Shown: piece by piece, positions 35,560 to 44,936 of the stretch
How positions within the stretch are numbered: the stretch's first letter is position 1
Layout: each line of letters starts with the position of its first letter
NCBI GenBank assembly: GCA_014904845.1
Contig: MU119311.1
Location: forward strand, 108,551 to 172,550
Reading direction: 5' to 3'
Length of the DNA stretch: 64,000 bases
DNA from: Acephala macrosclerotiorum
Taxonomy: Eukaryota > Ascomycota > Leotiomycetes > Helotiales > Mollisiaceae
Notes under the pieces: generated by a model
Seen by the model: only the letters and a program-made list of their open reading frames with translations
Told to the model about the DNA's origin: nothing
Databases searched by the model: none
Position numbers and translations under genes: made by a program

Positions 35560-35830
35560 AGAATAAAAGATCGACCTTTTAATATATTACGTCCGCTTAT
35601 AAAAAATACTATAAAGCGGTATTGGAATAACTAGTAATCGTTATAACAAATAAAGTTTTTTATATAAAAACTTATTTCAATTTATTAATAATCGAGTTTT
35701 TCATATATAAATTTAATAATATTTAATAACGTTTTTATTGCCTGTTGAAAATAATATTAACTAGTTATTGCAACTAATATTTTTTAAACAATTTTCAATT
35801 TTATTAATTATGGAAAGGGAACCGGTCGAA
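35560..35830. repeat. Small AT-rich RIP-type island
   Basis: The composition is strongly A/T, with the remaining C mainly in CpG. It is probably a remnant of a mutated repeat. It lies 0.7 kb downstream of the TPR part of the NLR-type gene. Confidence 0.65.
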
Positions 35831-36503
35831 CAAGATTGGAGAGAATTGCTGATAAAGAACTCCCAGGTGGTAGACCGGTAATAGTGGTCCTCGAGATAGG
35901 CGACGCGAAAAGTGTAGCCTTTTAGTCAGATATGGTAGCAGCCCATGCTTGGCTACTATTGCTTGCTCGACGAATGCGAGTGTTTAAAAGTGGAAAATGA
36001 TTATAATAAAAAGCCGATAAGACCGCGTTGTTCAGCTTCGTTTTCTTTGAAGGCAAAGTATAAAAAAAAAGTCTTAAGCGAGATATTGAAAGAAAAAACT
36101 GAATTTGCCCGCAAAAGTAAAGTATCAAAGCGCTGGGAATTGTTGTACGAGAGGCTATATAATCAGCTGTAAATAGGGCTTCCTTAAGTTAGCGTATTAT
36201 TAATTTCTTTGAAACATTTACTAACGGCTAATAATACCACCTATCGACTTGACAACTTCATTCCAACTCTGGCGAGCTCTGGCCACCTAGTGCGATTCAA
36301 GATGATCGAAATGGTGATTGAATCTCTTATTAACCCTTTTCCCGGGTGAATTCTCCGTCAATTTTCTATACGAATTCCCAACCTGTTTCTTCCTTGAAGG
36401 AATATTGATGGATACAAGACTCATTGTCTCCAAGCGGAGTTCCAGGTCTATCCAGCTGTGCCTAGGGCGAAGGAAGTTGCATATAATATATTTACAAGTT
36501 TGC
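35831..36503. other. Intergenic
   Basis: Downstream of the NLR-type gene. A 75-codon Lys-rich frame (35945-36172 plus) has no recognisable family. Nothing else is seen. Confidence 0.35.
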
Positions 36504-36759
36504 CTACTCGCTTTCAGAATCAGAATCACATAAATCTGTAATTCGTCGTCGTATAGTATCAGCCTCAGCACTTTTCCCTTGCTTCTCTAGTATAGATGCC
36601 AGGTTCCGAAGGCTTACAATAGTCCCGGGGTCCTCTGGTCCATGCACACTTTCAAACCGTTCCAACTCAAGTCGAAATAGCCCTTCAGCTGCCGGAAGGT
36701 TCTCCAGCCTCTCAAGGATGTTTGCAAGGTTATAAAGACTATTTAAGGTATTCGGGTGC

Positions 36760-37420
36760 TTTTCACCTAGCACCTTTTCCCTCAACTCGAATGCTTGTCG
36801 ATATATCTGCTCGGCCTCTTCGAACTTCCCTCGGCTCTCTAGTACTGACGCGAGGTTGCCCATGCCCGTTAGCGTTTTTGGGTGCTCTTTGCCTAGCACT
36901 TTCTTTCTTAATTCGAGAACTTGTCGGTGCATTTGCTCGGCTTCTTCGTGCTCCCCCCGGCTTTTTAGCACTAACGCGAGATTATTTATACTCGATAGCG
37001 TTAAAGGGTGCTCTTTGCCTAGCACTTTCTTTTTTAATTCGAGTGCTTGTCGGTGCATTTGCTCGGCTTCTTCGTACTCCCCCCGGTATTCTAGCACTAC
37101 CGCGAGATTGTTCATGCTCGCTAGCGTTGAAAGGTGCTCTTTGCCTAATACTTTCTTTTTTAATTCGAGAACTTGTCGGTGCATTTGCTCGGCTTCTTCG
37201 TGCCCCCCCCCCCGGCTTTCTAGCACTACCGCTAGATTATTCATACTTATTAGCGTTGAAAAGTGCTCTTTGCCTAACACTTTTTTTTCCGATTCGAGTA
37301 TTTGTCGATACATTTGCTCGGCTTCTTCGTACCTACCCAGGCTCCTTAGCACTAACGCGAGGTTGCCTATGCTCGCTAGCGTTGAAGGGTGCTCCTTGCC
37401 CAATATCTTCATTCTCACTT
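36760..37420 (-). repeat. 126-bp tandem repeats encoding TPR units
   Basis: Consecutive 126-bp units share long runs of sequence, notably GTGCTAGGCAAAGAGCACC-type junctions and GAGGAAGCCGAGCAAATG. The degree of identity between the central units is far above that needed to keep a TPR fold, so unequal crossing-over or gene conversion is likely. Confidence 0.8.
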
Positions 37421-37851
37421 GGAACACCTCTTCATACCTTGGGCGAGCGACATCATATCGGCCTTCATTCTCGTCATACCTAGCCAAGTGCCCCAGAAGA
37501 ACGGCCCACTGAAGAGTCATATCTTCATCTTCAGGCAAATAGCTGTATCGAAGAGCTGCTGCTGCGTGAGGGAGAAGAACTTCGCACGCTTGCCGCGTTT
37601 CGTGTTCTCCACTAGGGAATTCTTTTACCATCAGTTCCAATGCCCGCCTTTGCCATTCCTCCAGTGTGCCATTTAAGGCCAGCCACTTCTGGGTTGACAA
37701 GTGTACCAGCCGATGAACTTCAAAGGTAGATCCACCTTTCTCTATAGTTACTAAGGAGAATGCTTGTAGAGTCCCTAAAGCCTTATTGAACTCAATGCTC
37801 CGCTTATCATTTCGGTACAAAAGCGACTTTGGGATTGCTTGCCGGTCTAGG

Positions 37852-37859
37852 ACTGCCAT
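37852..37859. repeat. Left copy of 8-bp target-site duplication (ACTGCCAT)
   Basis: This octamer is repeated at 42003-42010 as ACTACCAT (one G-to-A difference). Removing the DNA between them together with one copy joins the two halves of the NLR-type gene in frame. Confidence 0.65.
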
Positions 37860-38546
37860 CTAAGTCAGACTCAACTTTTTTTTTCGCTGGTTCCGTTTTA
37901 GTGTTTGGACGTGAGCAGCTGCCGCTTTAACCTGAGCAGAGCCTGAGCATCCTGAGCATCCGCTGAGTCAGCCGGCCCGAGTGCCTCGGACCAGGTCCCA
38001 ATTTGGCGCCCTTTGCGCCCTGGCTACAGTTTTCTAGCAGAGGCACCCGTTCTGCACCCTTTGCAAGGGTTTTAAGAGAGCCAACTTTGGATCCTCAATA
38101 GGGTCACCGCAAATATCAAGAGAGACGGGCTATCAAGGGATAGTAGTTTGTGAGTGGCAACGAATCAATGTCTGAGTGGCTTTGTATCTGCATCAATATT
38201 GTCGAACACCTTCATCGCCAGCTCAAGGAGTACAAGAGCAACCAGGTCTAGCCAATTAATAGTTCCCCATTTGGCGTGGCCATAAATGGCACTGAGGCGC
38301 GACACTACATCTCATAGAAGCATAATAAGCTCGATTACTATGCGTGGAGTCTTAAAAGCTTCTTGCTTTAAGTACCCACCATAAATCCAACCTAATCAAC
38401 CTATATCTGTTTGCCAATTTCAAAATTTTATATATTGTGAGCAGCTTGCTATATCACGAGAGAATTTCAAGCTGATCTGCCAGTCATTTTATTAAATCAT
38501 CATGATTCGTTATCTCTCGAGCATCGCTAGATCCCAAAGCTAGCCA

Positions 38547-41006
38547 TTAGTCGAGCCGGAGTAGTGTCGGAACGGGATTAGCATTAACCCAGGCCTTCTC
38601 ATGAACCCATCCAATTCCAAGTCTCTGGGCACTTTCTCCAGTCCGCTGGATAAAAAGGATGTTTAAGAAGCACCAATCATGGATTGGAAAGGTGTCTTCA
38701 TCTAAATGTGTCATGTTCTCAACGGTGTTAGCTCGAGATAAGAGCATAAACTGGAATCGCTTTTCCTCTTCCAATCTCGCGGCCCAAGTCCTTTCCATCC
38801 TGATCGCACCGATATCTCGAGACTCGGAATCATAGATGATAAAAATTTGGTGATGCGGCCAATTACTCGCTTCTTTGCCCTCATCAACTATGCCGCCCGA
38901 GAATCGAAATGAAGCAATGCTGGTCCAGCAGACAATGGAAGCCGAGTTGAAATCTCTCCTGTTTATCTCATTGCGGGAGCGCAATTTCTTCAAAAACCCG
39001 GTAGGCGGACTGCCTCTAGGCCGAACAATTTGATGTTTAGCGGCGTTGAAGCTATTGTTGGATAATGCGCGCTCAATACGGAACAGCTTTGCGATCATAC
39101 CATCCTTGGTAATTAAGAACCAGTCGATCTCAGGGCGAGTATATATTGGCAAGAAATACGCCTCGTAATTTGACCGGTCCTCCCATCCAACCCAGGACCA
39201 TGTTGGGAATTGTCTGCCATGATATCCATTCGAGATAACGTCTCGTCGATGGTGGGGACCAAGCTGCCTCCAGAGAAGGGCATCATCAAAGAGCGATTCG
39301 GGGAGACCCCATATAAAATGCGTCTGCATCGTCTTCCTGAGAACTTCTAGAACGCCCTCAAGTGCAATAAGTGCATCGCCCTGGTTCGACATGTTCCTGC
39401 AAGAATATCTTTCAACCATGTCCATATAGAAACTGAACGACTCCTCTTGGCTTTGGAATATGGCCCGCGATAGCCCTTCTCTAGCTGTTACTCCGTATAC
39501 GCTACAGGTTGTTGCATCTATGTATAGGCCACTAGCATTCCACAGGCTACAGCTTTCGTATACGTATGCCGATGGAGACTTTCCTTCACCCACGGCATCC
39601 TCACAGAACACTCCACATGGGCATTGGAAATAGAGCTGAGCCGGAGTGAAGTAAAGTCGTCTCTGAGAAAGTAACTCTTCCTGAAAAGTCCAGGCTCGGG
39701 TACTCCAGATGGTGTTCCTTGGATCTGTGATCTCTTCGACACTGGCGAACGAAGTACACAGCTCGAGGCCACGGACTCGTGCGTTCTCCTGGGTGAATAG
39801 CCGGGTTCCCGCACGGTATCCAGGAAGGCAATCATATCCGGACCTGAACTTTGGGAGAGGTGATGCGGATATAATAGTGATAAGCGAACTCTCATATACT
39901 CGATCCATCTGCAATATCTGGGCCTCTTTCTCCTGGTCGTTATCCTGAATGATACATAACGCATCTACCCAGAGGAATCTCTCGCCTAGTTCACGTACGC
40001 AGTGAATAGCATCTTGGATTGTCCCACTTAGACTCGAGAAGATTCTCTCTAGGGATTTTCTCTTCTCAAGCTCAGCAATTCTGGATTTGGTGGTCGTGAA
40101 ATGCTGATTTGATGACCCCCAACAGTAGCTCAACGCTATATACCTCGACCCAGGTGGGAGCATGACAAGGCACATGTATTGGACGTCAATAACGCGAAGA
40201 TCTTGAGGGGCGGTTCTTTCGTAGTCATTACTTTTGCCCGGGTTCTCACAGAGACTGCCATGCAAGTTGACGCATTCTTCAAGCCAACTTTTGGCAAGAT
40301 CCATATTGGTTCGGGGACGGTTCACGATTCTGCCATAGAAGCTGGGCCCGATACCGATATTTTCACCGCTGGAGTATGCAAGGTTGATAACGGCGGCACG
40401 GTCGAGAAACGGCCGATTTTGAGTATTCGATGTGATCCTTCTTAAACCAATCCCCAGCTGGAAACTTCGTCTGCTCGAGTCTTGTGGACCATTTCTCTCC
40501 GAATTTGATGCTATCCCAATGCCATTTGGAGAGTCTTCAGCATATAAATAGCTGTAGAGGTAAACTGCAGGATCTTTAAGCTGACTATTTTCGATCGTAC
40601 GTTTGATGTAAACGTGCGGGTCAGTCCACTTCCATAGCCTTCGGTTTCTGCACAAGGCGGCCAATACTAGGTTACAGAAAGTGCAGCTCTGTGATGCAGA
40701 GTGAACCTCTGCTAAAGAGCCTATCCGGATCGCATCGGGGTTTGGCCCTACAACGAAAGGCAACGACTCCTTATCCCACCGGACATGCATTTCTTGCTGG
40801 AAGTATTGGGCGAAGTCTATACCGCTGCAAGTTGGACAGAGAGTTCCTGCTAAGACAGGGCCATCCACGGACAGCGGCCGTCGCAAATCCATATTGTGCC
40901 TCAGTGTTCGGAGTGAATATTGCAGAATTGTGATCGAATATTCTTGGACTGCACTGTTTGGGTTATGACAAGCCGAGGCGTTATATTTGATATGTCTTGG
41001 TATCAT
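38547..41006 (-). CDS. HET-domain protein (complete), inside the inserted element
   Basis: An uninterrupted frame of 819 codons; the likely start is the internal ATG at 40892 (MDLRRPLS, 781 residues), because the first 38 codons look like leader. Order: a zinc-finger-like CPTCSGIDFAQYF near the start; CTFCNLV; ASxWLxxC-type AKSWLEECVNLHGSLCE; the HET block YIALSYCWGSSNQHFTT, FLWVDALCIIQDNDQEKEAQ, and YESSLITIISASP; then STRAWTFQEELLSQRRLYFT and FQCPCGVFCEDA; and a C-terminal region with FPTWSWVGWEDRSN. Intact family members act in non-self recognition and programmed cell death after hyphal fusion. No stop or frameshift is seen, unlike the other HET loci here. It lies in the same orientation as the interrupted NLR-type gene. 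Confidence 0.9.
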   Translation of the reverse strand: MIPRHIKYNASACHNPNSAVQEYSITILQYSLRTLRHNMDLRRPLSVDGPVLAGTLCPTCSGIDFAQYFQQEMHVRWDKESLPFVVGPNPDAIRIGSLAEVHSASQSCTFCNLVLAALCRNRRLWKWTDPHVYIKRTIENSQLKDPAVYLYSYLYAEDSPNGIGIASNSERNGPQDSSRRSFQLGIGLRRITSNTQNRPFLDRAAVINLAYSSGENIGIGPSFYGRIVNRPRTNMDLAKSWLEECVNLHGSLCENPGKSNDYERTAPQDLRVIDVQYMCLVMLPPGSRYIALSYCWGSSNQHFTTTKSRIAELEKRKSLERIFSSLSGTIQDAIHCVRELGERFLWVDALCIIQDNDQEKEAQILQMDRVYESSLITIISASPLPKFRSGYDCLPGYRAGTRLFTQENARVRGLELCTSFASVEEITDPRNTIWSTRAWTFQEELLSQRRLYFTPAQLYFQCPCGVFCEDAVGEGKSPSAYVYESCSLWNASGLYIDATTCSVYGVTAREGLSRAIFQSQEESFSFYMDMVERYSCRNMSNQGDALIALEGVLEVLRKTMQTHFIWGLPESLFDDALLWRQLGPHHRRDVISNGYHGRQFPTWSWVGWEDRSNYEAYFLPIYTRPEIDWFLITKDGMIAKLFRIERALSNNSFNAAKHQIVRPRGSPPTGFLKKLRSRNEINRRDFNSASIVCWTSIASFRFSGGIVDEGKEASNWPHHQIFIIYDSESRDIGAIRMERTWAARLEEEKRFQFMLLSRANTVENMTHLDEDTFPIHDWCFLNILFIQRTGESAQRLGIGWVHEKAWVNANPVPTLLRLD

Positions 41007-41860
41007 AGAAATCTGGTGTTGAGCTGGAAGCTTCTATGATATAAGGCAGAATCATGCTCATTGGCTCGAGGGTAATTAGCGCCAAAACAAAAACGGCAAC
41101 CTTGCTAACTCCAAGGCAACCATACCAATTCTCGCCGTTCCTTGATATTGTCCATACAACAAAAGTTCCAAATATATTTATTTCGAGCGATGGATTCTGT
41201 TGGTTCTTCTATCTTGCCGCTAGCGCGTAGAGCAGCCTCTCTAATCAAGGAACCCCTAGTTGGACTTGACTCGCGAAGTTATCGATCGCGTGTTGCATCG
41301 GAATTCTTAGTCGCTGTCCAGTTGCCAGAGTTGATCATTGCAATACTTTCATGGGCCAGGTAGTCGCTCAGCGTTTCCCGTCGGAAGTGCAATGAGAGAG
41401 AAATGTCCAATATACCATGTACGATCTGCAGGTATACTCTGGCTTGCAAACGGAATCTACTTCGGCTTTGGGATCATCAGCTTCGCTTGTACACTTCCCA
41501 AAACAAATGAAAATTGGAGCCTGTTATCGATGTGCTTGGCACTCTCAGAATGTTATCTTAAAGCTTATCCTGCCGAAGTATTTCATAATATTGTTATATC
41601 TTATGGCCCTCATGCGAATCTTTGATCATCAGTTCAAGACTGGCTTATGAGAGTCCGAGAATCCTCCGACAATTTCTCTTTTCCCCAATTTCCAGCCCTA
41701 CATACTGTGGATCTATTTTTATGAGGGTCCAGTTCGGGATACCTTAGGAGCTTGTTTAGGCTTCTCAGGGATCATCTCTAAAACCTAACAAAATAATATG
41801 ACAAGGCCTTAGTCTATATCCAGCCTGATTGGAGATCAAATGCGTGAGTAAGTAGTGGGT
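41007..41860. other. Non-coding interior of the element, upstream of the HET gene
   Basis: About 850 bp. A plus-strand frame at 41190-41363 (MDSVGSSILPLARRAASL) is short and unrecognised. The region presumably contains the HET promoter. Confidence 0.4.
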
Positions 41861-42002
41861 ACTGCTCAGGGGTTGCTCAGGTTGCTCAGGCTGCTCAGGT
41901 GAGCTGGGTGAGGAGAAGGTGAGCTGAGGGTGATTAGCGCTTGAGTAGAAGCGGCGAGCTTACTAACCGACTCTGGGACGAAGAAAAAAAAAGTTGTGTT
42001 CA

Positions 42003-42010
42003 ACTACCAT
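42003..42010. repeat. Right copy of 8-bp target-site duplication (ACTACCAT)
   Basis: Pairs with 37852-37859. The single difference is a G/A transition, consistent with mild RIP-type mutation after insertion. Confidence 0.65.
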
Positions 42011-44223
42011 TAGAGAGAGCATCTCGGCAGCCCATGGCTTTTGCTTAGCTATCTGATCAAACGATAACTTCCACGTTCGTATCACAGAATTCTCACTTGC
42101 TGGGTCTCTACGGGGATCGGGCAGATCTTCATCCAAATAGTCCTGCAAATCGGAGTCGCTCTCATTGAGGCTTTCGATGTATACAGCCACTGTCATACTG
42201 TTTTCGCTGATGAAAGCAGCAGCTTGAGTAATTGCAAGTGGTATGAAGCCGAGTTCTTTGAGAAGGATTTGAACGGTCGTTGTGCTCGAATTGTCTCCTT
42301 TTGGTATCTTAAATCGGAATAAGAGCTCTGCGTCCTCAGGGCTAAATGGATCAATCATGATTACTTCTTCTCGATCGGTCAGTCTTTCTCCGACTCTTTT
42401 GTCGCGAGTTGTAATGACAATAGTACCATTCGAATTTCGGGGTAGAAAGTCGACGAAGCGCGGAGGTTCGAAAAACATATCGATATCGTCGGCATTATCC
42501 AGTGCAAGAAGCCATGGTCCGTTCTCTTCTTTAGAGAGCCAATTAACGAGGATGTCAATGGTGTTAACCTTTGGATCATCAAATCCTGGTATGCATAATT
42601 TCCGCGCAATGTCTTTATAAGCTTGATCAAATCGATCTGGAGTACTTGCGTGAACCCAAAAGACATGGCCGTTAGGGTGGCGCTCTTTCCAAACGTAGCA
42701 GTACTCGATGGCAATTTGTGACTTCCTATCGATGGGTTAACGCGTGATTTGAGCTTCGTGAACGCGACTTACCCAATGCCGCCAATACCACAGAGGGCAA
42801 CTCGGCGTTGCGTTTTGATGCGCTTATCAATATCTTGAATGATAGTAGATCGACCTACGAACTCTGGATCTCGTTTGAAGGGTACCAGAAAGGCTGGCTC
42901 TTGGATTGATTTCAATTGACGGAAGGGGACATGACCACCTGATTAGAATATCAATAAGCTGTTCAGATATTTCAAATTATCTCTGTATATCACTGAAATT
43001 TCAACGTACATATTTGGCCTATTGTCATGTACTCATGTTCTGACAAGCTACTGGCCTTTTCCTGCATGCAGAGTATCTTCACAATCGAATCAATGGATTT
43101 GGAAATAAGTGGATCTCGTAGATAAGCTTTCGTATGGCCTTTGATTTCCCCCATCTTTTCCCATTCCTCCAAAGATATAAGTCCAGCTCCGTGAGTGACG
43201 CTAAATCGGAAATATACATCCGGGCGCTCAAGAAATCTCCGTGTTAATCTGTTGGCGGTCTCCTCACAACTGGTTGCAATCCGCTTCAGAGCCGTGATGA
43301 GTTGCAGAGGAAGGATCTTCTGGAATGCATCAGGCGTAGTAAGCCCGACTATGCCTGGGTGACCTGTGCCAATGCTAAGAATACAACCCACAAGTTGATC
43401 ATCTTTGAAGACAAGTCTCGCTTCCTCCATAACCTCTTCAGCTGGGTTGTTGCACTTGATCGCAGCATCAAGGAAGTCTTCCGCGATTTGGCCCGGCTCC
43501 GCGATAGAAATCCTCTTGAAGAAGGTTGGCGCAGCTGTTGTAGCACGAGCAGCTTCCCAGATTGTACAATTTATTTCGGGATTTTCGCGAACTTTATATG
43601 ACCGGAATCGTCGAGGATGTTCCATGTTACTGGCTGCCACCGCACACACCATCCTAGGTTACGGTCAGTCTCTCGTTATCTCTTTAATATGAGGGAGTTA
43701 TACGCTCGGCCTGTACCCGTTGCCACTGCTTCATCAAGCATTCTGAGGCTATCGTTTCCATTTGAGTGTGCAGCAACCACGCGCTTCATCTCTACTTCAA
43801 GCGTCGATGCTTTGAAAGTACCATCTTGATGTTTGTATTTCTTGTTCTTTTTTGAGAAGATCTTGCTAGCAATGGTGTTGTATTGTTCTAACGCTTCCTC
43901 TGTGTCCATTCGAAGTCGACCGACCATAAGCGCGATCAATCTTTGATGCTATCAGCGACAGCTATATCATCTCCAAGAGTTTACTCGCCCTCCGGTGCTT
44001 GTTCCGCCAATGAGGTGGAAGTAATCGCAAGGTCGGGGAAGGTCAGGTAGTTCAAGGTCGTGCTGAATCCTCGACATGATCTCGTGTAGTATGAGGAGTT
44101 CCGAGACCCCGCGGATCCCCCCTCCATCTACAGGTGGAAATCAGTATGCGGCTTCATAGTGGGAGAGGAGTCTGTACCTAGAGCAAGCAGATTCACTGGG
44201 GTTTGACTGTCACTAGATGCCAT
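42003..44223 (-). pseudogene. NLR-type gene, N-terminal part: patatin-like phospholipase plus NB-ARC
   Basis: Inferred exons: 44223-44178, 44127-43989, 43940-43704, 43653-43010, 42938-42773 and 42725-42003. Domain order: patatin lipase with oxyanion loop DGGGIRG at about residue 16 and nucleophile motif GTSTGG at about 57; the patatin core ATTAAPTFFKRI and a catalytic-Asp-type DAA segment; then NB-ARC with P-loop GIGGIGKSQ (interrupted by an intron), Walker B LLALDNADD, GTIVITTRDKRVG (RNBS-B type) and GFIPLAITQAA (GLPLA type). The intron at 43941-43988 uses a GC donor (GCGAGT). After ATGGTAGT the insertion starts, so the read-through product ends about 14 codons later at TAG, giving a ~664-residue patatin-NB-ARC protein without TPRs. 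Joined to 36504-37859 the ancestral protein would have ~1100 residues. Confidence 0.85.
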
Positions 44224-44770
44224 CCTGGGTCTAGATCTCGCAGGAGTCGAGAGGAGAAGGAGGAGTAGTGGTTGTTATGAAGGATCGGGTGCCGCATCGT
44301 GAGCAAAGCATGAGCTGGCCCACTTCAGCCCCAAGGCCACAATCGCCCGAATTGTGGCGTACCCTGCACCAATCATAAACGTCCAAAGCAACCAGTTAAT
44401 GGTGCGCCACAGTCGTGGCCATGACTACCTGCAATAGGGAATTGTCTTAAAGAATGTTAACCTGATGTTCAAACTCCGCTCTTTGAATATAAGTCGCGCC
44501 TGAGATTCTCGCGATCGGTTATCACGTTACGGGCCGGTCCCGCTTCTAAGATAACTTACAAAAATAAGCGGCAAATCTTATTACCAAGAGTACGATTCCT
44601 CTAGAATTATACTTTTGACTTTGAAGTGTAAGCGCCCTCTTAACGTAATTTGAAAACCTTTAAAAAAGCTTAATACTTTTTAATATAAAAATATTAAAAC
44701 GAACGATCGAATAAATTAATTTAATTATTTATAAAATTATAAAATAATAAAAAATAAATTTAAAATTTAA
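44224..44770. other. Promoter of the NLR-type gene grading into AT-rich DNA
   Basis: 44224-44560 has normal composition and an inverted repeat around TGGCGTACC / GGTGCGCCA (44355-44410). From about 44640 the sequence becomes AT-rich with RIP-type composition. No gene is seen. Confidence 0.45.
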
Positions 44771-44936
44771 TATAAAAAAATCATCAAAAGATTAAATTAA
44801 AAAGCAAGTAAAAAATAGTTTTATTATTGAAACTTAAAAAAGAAAAGTAAAATCGAGCGAATACTCGACTTTTAAAGCTCGATTAATAGCGTCGAGCTAA
44901 GGGCGAACGTGTAGCACGTGATCGCGCTTTATGATA
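44771..44936. repeat. 166-bp long terminal repeat, left copy
   Basis: It aligns without gaps to 51514-51679; the differences are mostly C/T and G/A transitions. It is slightly less mutated than the right copy (retains CACGTGATCGCGC). Confidence 0.75.

Larger units (their letters stand above)
36504..37859 (-). pseudogene. NLR-type gene, C-terminal part: winged-helix end plus TPR repeats (separated by insertion)
   Basis: This is the 3' portion of the gene whose 5' portion lies at 42003-44223. It begins MAVLDRQAIPKSLL, the usual continuation after the NB-ARC lobe, then LHRLVH-like VHRLVHLSTQKWLAL. About eight 42-residue kinesin-light-chain-type TPRs follow (consensus NLAxVLxxRGxYEEAEQMxRQxLELxKKVLGKEHPxTL), ending DSDSESE and stop. 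Four central repeats are nearly identical at DNA level (126-bp units), showing recent repeat expansion or homogenisation, as in other fungal NLRs under diversifying turnover. One unit has an extra Gly codon in a G homopolymer (37204-37214). The ATG at 37859 belongs to the target-site duplication and is not the native start. Confidence 0.85.
37860..42002. mobile_element. hAT-like (non-autonomous) element carrying a HET gene
   Basis: A 4,143-bp insertion splits the NLR-type gene. It is flanked by an 8-bp direct repeat, the duplication size of hAT transposons. The ends are imperfect inverted repeats: left CTAAGTCAGACTCAAC-T9-CG, right (reverse complement) TGAACACAAC-T9-CTTCG. Just inside are inverted subterminal arrays: CCTGAGCA at 37931, 37942 and 37951 on the left, TGCTCAGG at 41863, 41874, 41883 and 41892 on the right. 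Such arrays are typical transposase-binding regions in hAT elements. No transposase is present; the only gene is the HET gene at 38547-41006. The assignment to hAT is inference from the duplication and end structure. Alternative: another DNA element class, or a HET gene mobilised by an unrelated route. Confidence 0.6.
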
